From: Strigamia acuminata
Taxonomy: Eukaryota > Arthropoda > Chilopoda > Geophilomorpha > Linotaeniidae
DNA length: 64,000 bases
Direction of reading: 5' to 3'
Assembly (NCBI GenBank): GCA_949358305.1
Contig: OX442316.1
Location: 6,820,001 to 6,884,000 of the forward strand
Part shown: positions 57,071 to 64,000 of the stretch, one piece after another
Position numbering within the stretch: the stretch's first letter is position 1
Layout of the letters: each line of letters begins with the position of its first letter
Made by a program: the position numbers and the translations under genes
The notes under the pieces: generated by a model
Database searches by the model: none
What the model was told of the DNA's origin: nothing
Seen by the model: only the letters and a program-made list of their open reading frames with translations

Positions 57071-57316
57071 TAAAGCAAGAAAAATCCAAAATGGTTGGCA
57101 TAACCAATCAAAAGCGATAAAACAATATGACGTAATTACCCCGACCTCCTAGGGACAAAAACAATCACAAGGAGACTCCAACAATCAACTACGTATTACA
57201 TACGAAAGCCAATCAAGATACTTAACCTCGACTACCCTTTCAACTTTGCACTCCGCGTTCTGTCACGACGACAACAGGTGCTTGACAAAAATCGCAACCA
57301 ACAAATCGAATCAAAA

Positions 57317-60248
57317 ATGCGAAGAAACTGGAAGCAATCACCCGACAACGAAGAGGAAGAAATGGATCGGGACCCAAGCGAAGACGAATGGAACGATCCC
57401 GCAAGATGGGACGAGGTTGAACCGGAAGAAAATCGGGAAAAGCCCGATGGAAACGAAAAGGTAAAAATAACAAAGAATTTAATTTGTGGCTAAACCACGA
57501 AAATACGTGAAACAAGATTCATAAAAGAAAACATCTTTATGTCAACAAACGAAAAATGACACGAGCCATTATTTAAAAATTCAACACGTGTAAAAAGCAC
57601 ATGGTCGACCATGGCGCCATCTTGAATCCAAATTCGGAATTTAACAAAAATCTAATTTTTATGTATTCATTCCTCAGCCGGAACACCAACTTACGTGGGG
57701 ACCCATCGATCCACAAAACGTGTCTTCGGGTACACTCTGGAGAAGCGAAATTCCGACCCCATTTCGAAGAGCGTTAGAGGACGACGTCGACACCGGACCA
57801 TGGAAAATTCGGCTCACTTCATCCCGAGCCCGATCGCGATTTTGGGCAAGTCAGGAGACCCTGATACACTACTTCCCAGAAAAGATGCGCGACGCACTGA
57901 GGACTGAAATTCCAGAACGCGACGACGCACCAGCACCGCTCCCAAACAAGTTTTTGGAAAAGGACTATCCAAGCGAGCCCGAAGAGTGGGCTGTCCTCGA
58001 GAGGTGGCAAAACGCCGCTACAGACGAAGAGCGCCGACAAATACACAGAGACTATTACAACGAAGTCAGACGGACGGCGTATCGAGATCTCTTCAAAATA
58101 CTGAAACCAGCAGGGTATTCGACAGATGAGATAAAAACTTGGTTAAGCCAGGTTCGAGGAGAAAGACCAGACGTTCCCAACTGGCGGCCCGAACACGGAT
58201 TTATTACCTCACAGAAAGCAATGCACCAGCTCCACTACCTGGGCATCTTTGGGCGCAAGCGACAGAAAGCGGAGAAGCGACTCTCGAGCGAATTATTAAA
58301 TCACACACACGACAACAAGCGACGACGCCTGGATCAGCCAAGCACGTCGTACAACACGCACGATCGATCGCAGTCTCATCCTCGAGTTTATTACCGACAC
58401 GCTCGAGAACCCTCGCCGCGACGAGAGCCCAGAGTCGAGAAGCCACGGGAGGTCGAGACATACCGCTACTCCAGAAATCGACCGAACCAACGCGGATGCC
58501 TCAGGTTATCAAGGCCACGAGCAGAAACATGGGGACGCTTTGAGAGATCACGTGAAGTCGATGAGGTAGAGACTTTGCAAGTGGAAGTTCGACAAGAAGT
58601 GCCATTAACGATCGAACACGAACAATCGGCAGAGCCGATGATCGTACCGGAACAAGAGAGAAAATATACCGAAGCCGACATGGTAGCAGCAGTCCTGAAG
58701 GCCAAAAATGAACAATCGAAGCCTGTCTACCGGCCGACTAAATCGATCGAAATGAGCATAACTTCGGTGCCAAGTGTGTTCATCAAAACACCGACAAAGC
58801 CAGCCACCAGCGTGCCTTCTAGTCTGCCCAGCGCATTCCGAAAAACTGTGGTCATCGGAGCCCCGACATCGCTGAGTCCCTTTGAACAACTCAAACGACG
58901 ACAAGATCGTTTTGGACCAATTTTCCCAGCCGTACCGGAAGAAACGCGAAGCGAGACTTCTACGTTGAGAACACCGATTGTTTGGGATGAGCCCGAACCC
59001 GATGTTCAACGAGTTTTAATTAACTCAAGACAAGATACCGTAGTTAGAGTCGACGAAAGCAATCAAACGCCTTCAAGACCACCCCCCAATAACAGATCTT
59101 CGGACACTCGAGCCACAACCCAGTTTGATCCAACATCGTGTGAATTACAGTCGTTCCTCGATACAACCACGATCGAGCAAGCAAAAGAGATGGTGTCCGA
59201 CATCGATGACTACCAAGCCAGAACGATGCAGATCGCCGTGACGAATATCCGAAGCGCGGCCATCGAGTTCACCAACAGCCCTGGACGAGATCACCCGTCA
59301 CGAATGGCACGAACGACAGTCGTAATCACCGACATGATGTCGCTAGTGCTGGCCGCATCTACGTTTAGAAACGCCCGTGTGGCACTGGCAGCCTGGGCGG
59401 TCGTCGCACATGAAAGTTTTCAGCTGCCTCCCGCTCTCGTCGAGCGATGGCTAAAATTGGTTCCTTCCTGTATCCAGGTCCGCGCGCAATTAATTGCAGA
59501 AGATGCCGACCCAGAACGATCATACCAGGTAGTCCGAGCTGTGGCTGTACCACAAAGCGAACCGGTCGTACTAACCAACAAACCCCTTCCTGAGACTCCG
59601 GCGAGCCAGACAGTCCCAGCAGTCACTCCAGAGGAGACGATAAAGTTCCCCGAAGGACTGGTTCCGATCGAAGGCGTGAAAGTAGTCGTCCGGAAGACGA
59701 AGACAAAACCAAAGATCCTGCGGCCCAAGAGAAAATTAGAGCCGAAACCTTTGCCTCCGATCGACGCACAACTCAAACACTACTACCCGAGTTTGACGAT
59801 GACCCAGAAGACGAAGAACCAGATCAAGCGATCGAGCGACCACGGCCACTCGCTCTACTTATGGATGGAGCGAACTCTAGAGGCAGGTCCAGGCGTCGAT
59901 TTCATTCAGCACCAACGTCTGCTGCGTGCACACCGCGCCCCGAAGAATCCGGCCGAAGCCCAGAAGATCCACCATACCAATCAAGGCCTGGCCCCCTTCC
60001 TCTCGCGTATCTGGGTACATGAACGAGTCGGCGCCCCCTACGAACCAGTTGGCGGCCACGATCGATACTTCATCGGGGAGTTTGAAGACCCGAGCGATCG
60101 TTCATCACGTCTCACCTCGATTTTGCCGATCGCCGAACCAACGACTCCAGCAACTCCGGAGATGGCTAAACCACCTGTAACCGAAGAATTACCTCCACCT
60201 CCGCCTCCGGACGTTCCTCAGGGATCATCTGAAAAGGAAGCGAACTAA
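57317..60248 (+). CDS. Retrotransposon 2 third ORF, probably spliced, not env-like
   Basis: Long open frame 57678-60248 downstream of pol, in the place where env lies in retrovirus-like elements. It has no ATG near its start, but a strong acceptor (tcattcctcag, ending 57677) precedes it. A short ATG-started acidic frame (57317-57460) ends exactly at a donor (aaaag|gtaaaa). Joining them over a 217-base intron keeps the frame and gives 904 residues. The protein is hydrophilic, rich in Arg, Glu and Pro, with a DNKRRRL basic patch, an RPxxRPRVE-like middle and a PPPPPP C-terminus. No signal peptide or membrane helix is seen, so it is not an envelope glycoprotein. Function is unknown; I recognise no domain. 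Confidence 0.6.
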
Positions 60249-60321
60249 ATCTAACTTTGAGTTTTCGCAATGTTTGTTGTTTTATTGTAAATCCCCCAAC
60301 AACATTGCTGAGGAGGGGACG

Positions 60322-60931
60322 TGTGGTGACCACGAGGTCACAAAAGTGTTTTAATTAATCATAACTTAATAAATAGTAATTTTAATATTGATAGTAAAAT
60401 GATTGTCAGATTATTGCGGGAAAACTAGCTATACTAGTTTTACCGTTTCTGCGGGACTGACGTGACAACGTCATAGATTTGCATAATTCCCCGAATTTAT
60501 GCAAATACGTCATTTCCGGTCCAGCCACTATTTAAACCCGTATCTGACCGGAAACCCCCACTTTATAGATACCAGAGCAACATTAGCATCACCACCTCAC
60601 CGTCAGGCCGTTTTACCGGATTGATAGAGGATCGATGCCCGTTGCCAAATTCATCTATAAATCACAGTCACAGATATTTATCGTAGCAATACTACGATAG
60701 TAATATCTACCGAAGCGAAGCGTTTGCGAACACGTGTTTCGCCAGACGCCATTACCCTAGACAACAGAAACCACGTGTAAGACTGCCGTGCAGCAACAAA
60801 TCGTATCCGCCGACAAGGATCCGAGACCACAACATTGTTAAGTATATTTGTATTATATTACAAGTGTGAAATAAAAGGTTATTATTGTAAGATATTGTGT
60901 AAGTTTATTTACCGGAATCAAGGTTACGACA
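60322..60931 (+). repeat. Retrotransposon 2, 3' LTR
   Basis: 610 bp, matching the 5' LTR at every position I compared. Preceded by the purine tract aggagggga (60311-60319). Confidence 0.95.
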
Positions 60932-61619
60932 AAATGTAATGTACAAACATAAGAAAATGGTAAATTCCATTTAATTTATCCATCTTGTCTTTAGGTGATA
61001 AAAGAGGAAGAAGGAGGAATGGCAAAATAGGAGAAAATTGCACTCGGATTCCCAAGATCCTTTGTTCGGTCGAACACGACTCGCGTTTCTCATTTACTCA
61101 TCAAAGCTGCAGATGGTGGACGCAATATGAGTAATTTTGACATTCGGAAAGAAGTTGACACTTTTATGTTCGAAGGACATGATACAACGGTCGCTGCCGT
61201 TAGTTTGGCTCTGTATTTCCTCGGGTCCTATCTTCATACACTGTACAGAGGAAAGTGCACAAAGAAATCGATTCCACATTTGGTATTTATTTCAATTTAA
61301 GAAATCTATTTCATTTTTGTTGTTAATTTTCTTTACTAAGGTGATAATCACACGAAACAAGTGTGTTCCGAAGATATAAAGGAAGTGAAATATTTAGAAT
61401 GGTGTCATAAAAGTAAATAAATACTCCGTAACAGTGCCATTTGCACGGTATTTACAGGAAGACGTAATTATTGGTATTAAAATTGTTTTTTATATTACAC
61501 TGCAATTCGTGATCATTTTGTTCCATTCCAGACGGTTATCATCCCTCCTGCTGCTGGATTTACAGCCATTGTTTTAGCCTATGAGATACAACAATTTTTC
61601 TGGATCCGGTAATTTTTTA

Positions 61620-61700
61620 TCCAGACAGGTTTGATCCTGATAGGTTTGATCCTGATAGGTTTGATCCTGGTAGGTTTTATCCTGGTAGGTTTTATCCAGC
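61620..61700. repeat. Short tandem repeat, about 16-bp unit
   Basis: Five copies of a unit like aggtttgatcctgat, shifting to aggttttatcctggt. It lies between the CYP4 remnants and the Tc1-like element. Confidence 0.75.
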
Positions 61701-61712
61701 AAGGAACCCATA

Positions 61713-63277
61713 AGGTGCGCGCCATAAGTATAGAATAATCAGTTTTTTTGTAATATTTTTTTTCCCGCTTCATCTGGAATCATACCCATTTTTTTATACA
61801 TGTATGTAGTCATTAGAATTCGTTTAAAATTAACACATTTATAATTTTTATGGAAAAATAAATTTGGCAGTGATTTTACACAAAAATGGGGGTGACATAA
61901 GTATAGAATATTTTAGGTTTGATGCAAAAAAATGGATAAAATTAATATCACATAACATGCCTTTGTCTGATTAGTTAATCAGTGAATATGTCATCAATTT
62001 TCTGCCATTTTTGAATTGTATTACTTGCTATTTTCTTATTTTGAAGCAATCCCTTGTACAAAACTTGCAACCACGGTGGAAATCGCTGAAGTAAAGCGAT
62101 TAAAGGCACTGGGGCTTGCCAAACAACAAATTGATAGAATATTAGGAAGAAATTGAAAGAAATTAGTCAATTGCATCAAAAATTCTAACAAAAACATGAA
62201 ATCCAAATGTTAAAGCAGACAGGAAAGACCAAAAGTGACCATGCAGTGAGCATTGTCTAGCTGAAACACCCATTTATTGTCTTAATTTTCCATCCAAATG
62301 GCAATAAATGCATGTTCAACACTTCCTTATACTTCTGTGAATCTTTCCATCCTTTTATTATTATGATGTTTGCCTGTAATTTTTGCCCGAATGTCACCCA
62401 AACCATCACATGATTCTGCCCACTGAGAAAACTTCTCTTCTCTCCTTAAATCTTGCCACTTATTACACTAACCATCCAGACCATCTAAGTTGAACTGTAT
62501 TTTGTCTGTAAAAAGCACTCAGTTTCATGATTTGGTCCAGGGCAGCTTGGTATTAGTCTAATCAGAGCACTTCAATTTAAGGGGTTCAGTTAACCACAGT
62601 TGTACAGCTATTTTTTGATAACAAAGGTGATCACAATTGTTTAGTCTGCTCTGAATTGTTTGTAAAGACACAATTACATCTGCATGTGTGCAAATTTCAT
62701 TTGCAGACAACAGCAAAGTCAGTGCCAGGCACAAAATATTCCTGTGAACTTGCTGCATGGTCACTTTTGGTCCTCCCCGTCTTGCTTCCATATTTGATTT
62801 TCATCTTTGGGTTAGGACTTTTGACATAATTGATTAATTTCTTCCTGATCTTCTATGGATCTGCTGTTTGGAGAGCCCCAGTGACTTTAATTGCCATATT
62901 TCAGCGATTTCTACAATGGTTACAAGTTTTGCACAAGGGATTGCTTCAAAATAAGAAAATAGCAAGTAATACAATTCCAAAATGGCAGAAAATTGGTGAC
63001 ATATTCACTGATTAACTAATCAGACAAAGGCATGTTATGTGATATTAATTTTATCCATTTTTTTGCATCAAACCTAAAATATTCTATACTTATGTCACCC
63101 CCATTTTTGTGTAAAATTACTGCCAAATTTATTTTTCCATAAAAATTATAAATGTGTTAATTCTAAACGAATTCTAATGACAACATACATGTATAAAAAA
63201 ATTGGTATGATTCCAGATGAAGCGGGAAAAAAAATATTACAAAAAAACTGATTATTCTATACTTATGGCGCGCACCT
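61713..63277 (-). mobile_element. Decayed Tc1-like DNA transposon with very long inverted repeats
   Basis: Ends AGGTGCGCGCC and its inverse are flanked by TA (61711-61712 and 63278-63279). The inverted similarity runs inward for several hundred bases. On the minus strand, 62570-62250 encodes broken Tc1 transposase pieces in the proper order: VLFTDKIQFNLDGLDG (first catalytic Asp region), HVMVWVTFGQ, YKEVLNMHLLPF and FQLDNAHCM (second catalytic Asp). Frames are interrupted, so it is inactive. Both arms also carry transposase N-terminal-like sequence (gaccaaaagtgaccatgca at 62208 and inverted near 62757). Confidence 0.75.
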
Positions 63278-64000
63278 TATGCGTACCAATGAGTGATAAA
63301 GGGAATCCCCTTTCAAATCATCTTTCATCGGTGGCGCCACTCAACGAGTCTTTTTCAAATTTTCATCGAGTTCAGATGGCACACGCTCTCACCAATGGGC
63401 CATAAAGCGAGTTTCGATCAACAAATCATCTTTACAGCATATAACTGTAAGTTTTGCTCACTAATTTTGTCGCATCTTTCATTGCTAGTCAATTCAAGAC
63501 TGTATAAAACTAAAACGAATATCAAGAACAAGCGGATAACTACAGCAAATATCAGTGTCAACTACAGCGAATAGTAGGAATGAGCGTTCAACTAAGTTGT
63601 GACACGTTGTTTTCGCTTTGTATCAACGGTGAAAAGAAATAAAAGCTTAAATCGCTGCTAATCTTGATTTTTTATTGTGCAATGTAAACTGATCAGCAAA
63701 TATAAAAATGTTAAATTATTTTTATTGTTAGTGCCAAAGAACTGTTCTTGGACTTTACTGCAGCGCATCTCTTGTAGTTGCATTAGGACAAGGACGACTA
63801 CTAGTCGTCCTTGATTAGGAGTTCAGTTTGCTACTCAGCATCATATTTTTGAAAATAAAAATCCCGTGAAATTGTATTTAATCGAGTGGATTGAACTGTG
63901 TCAATTTGTGTTTTGGGTTTTAAATCATATTGAGGCTTCCGTCAGTTTATTACGCATTTTAAAGATGCACTCTAAAGTTGCGTTGCTTAGCAACTCTTTT
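63278..64000. other. Unassigned right edge with a perfect palindrome
   Basis: No gene recognised. It contains a 23-base palindrome, aaggacgacta-c-tagtcgtcctt (about 63789-63811), and an aataaaagc signal near 63640 on the plus strand. The sequence on either side is AT-rich. Confidence 0.35.

Larger units (their letters stand above)
49533..60931 (+). mobile_element. Retrotransposon 2: complete Ty3/gypsy-type element with three ORFs, 11.4 kb
   Basis: Two 610-bp LTRs (49533-50142 and 60322-60931) that read as identical, a 4-base target duplication AAAT (49529-49532 and 60932-60935), a primer-binding site, gag, pol in the -1 frame, and a long third ORF, with a purine tract (aggagggga) just before the 3' LTR. 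It interrupts an exon of the CYP4 pseudogene in the same orientation. Unbroken frames and matching LTRs mean it is young and may be active. Confidence 0.95.
48799..61600 (+). pseudogene. CYP4-family cytochrome P450 pseudogene, split by retrotransposon 2
   Basis: Exon remnants in the right order: 48799-48855 (WLGLKPYLVVFNAENVK), 48918-49013 (AILSRN..., then KSSDYNLLQPWLRTGL after a frame change), 49118-49199 (RKLLTPSFYFRNLEDFISVFNEQAK-like, preceded by a stop), about 49306-49356 (MGRHVNA, frame change, NSLYVKATER), 49440-49532 (VLHEKEHTQILHSFTNQV), then beyond the retrotransposon about 61055-61280 (RLAFL, frame change, [23 protein letters not shown], frame change, [12 protein letters not shown]), about 61342-61400 (SEDIKEVKYLE), 61430-61470 (VPFARYLQEDVIIG) and 61533-61580 (TVIIPPAAGF). 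[13 protein letters not shown] is the CYP4 I-helix oxygen-binding motif. The haem-cysteine segment and N-terminal anchor are missing. Several frameshifts make it non-functional irrespective of the insertion. Confidence 0.8.

Noticed and set aside
57678-60248. Envelope glycoprotein assignment for the third ORF of retrotransposon 2
   Set aside because: No signal peptide, membrane helix, furin-like site with fusion peptide, or cysteine pattern is visible; the product is hydrophilic and Arg/Pro-rich.

Overview
This window is animal nuclear DNA from an invertebrate-type genome. It is AT-rich, most introns are only about 50-80 bp with GT-AG ends (one GC-AG), and the protein families are metazoan: SLC13, SLC22A18, GLIS, acyl-CoA oxidase, NXT, CYP4, galaxin-type and TSP1 proteins. 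Transposable elements are abundant. I cannot name the species. All gene models below are spliced by eye, by splice-site and reading-phase agreement.

Layout. 0.6-6.7 kb: two near-identical SLC13 transporter genes in tandem on the minus strand. 7.2-9.6 kb: a complete nine-exon SLC22A18-like major-facilitator gene (plus). 10.8-13.8 kb: two tandem minus-strand genes for single-pass receptors made of properdin-type TB domains, TSP1 repeats, a membrane helix and a tyrosine-rich tail. 14.1-38 kb: three minus-strand copies of a peroxisomal acyl-CoA oxidase (ACOX3-type), one frameshifted, separated by duplication junctions and loaded with MITEs, foldback elements, a minisatellite and a complete Ty3/gypsy retrotransposon. 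38.8-40.4 kb: a complete five-finger GLIS gene. 41.4-46.2 kb: two divergent galaxin-like secreted protein genes. 46.6-48.1 kb: an NXT/p15 mRNA-export gene and a decayed copy. 48.8-61.6 kb: a CYP4-type cytochrome P450 pseudogene split by an 11.4 kb Ty3/gypsy retrotransposon with gag, pol and an unusual third ORF. 61.7-63.3 kb: a decayed Tc1-like element.

The central region has a shared history. Fragments of the GLIS last exon and of the receptor TB2 exon lie at the boundary between ACOX copies, so the ancestral order was receptor - ACOX3 - GLIS, and unequal tandem duplication amplified the middle. Copies 2 and 3 share an intronic MITE missing from copy 1, so they are the younger pair. Retrotransposon 1 landed inside that MITE in copy 3 only, and its two LTRs look identical.

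The most interesting items are the membrane-bound properdin-like receptors with YxxM and YxN tail motifs, the non-env third ORF of retrotransposon 2 with its predicted intron, and that element's textbook -1 frameshift signal.
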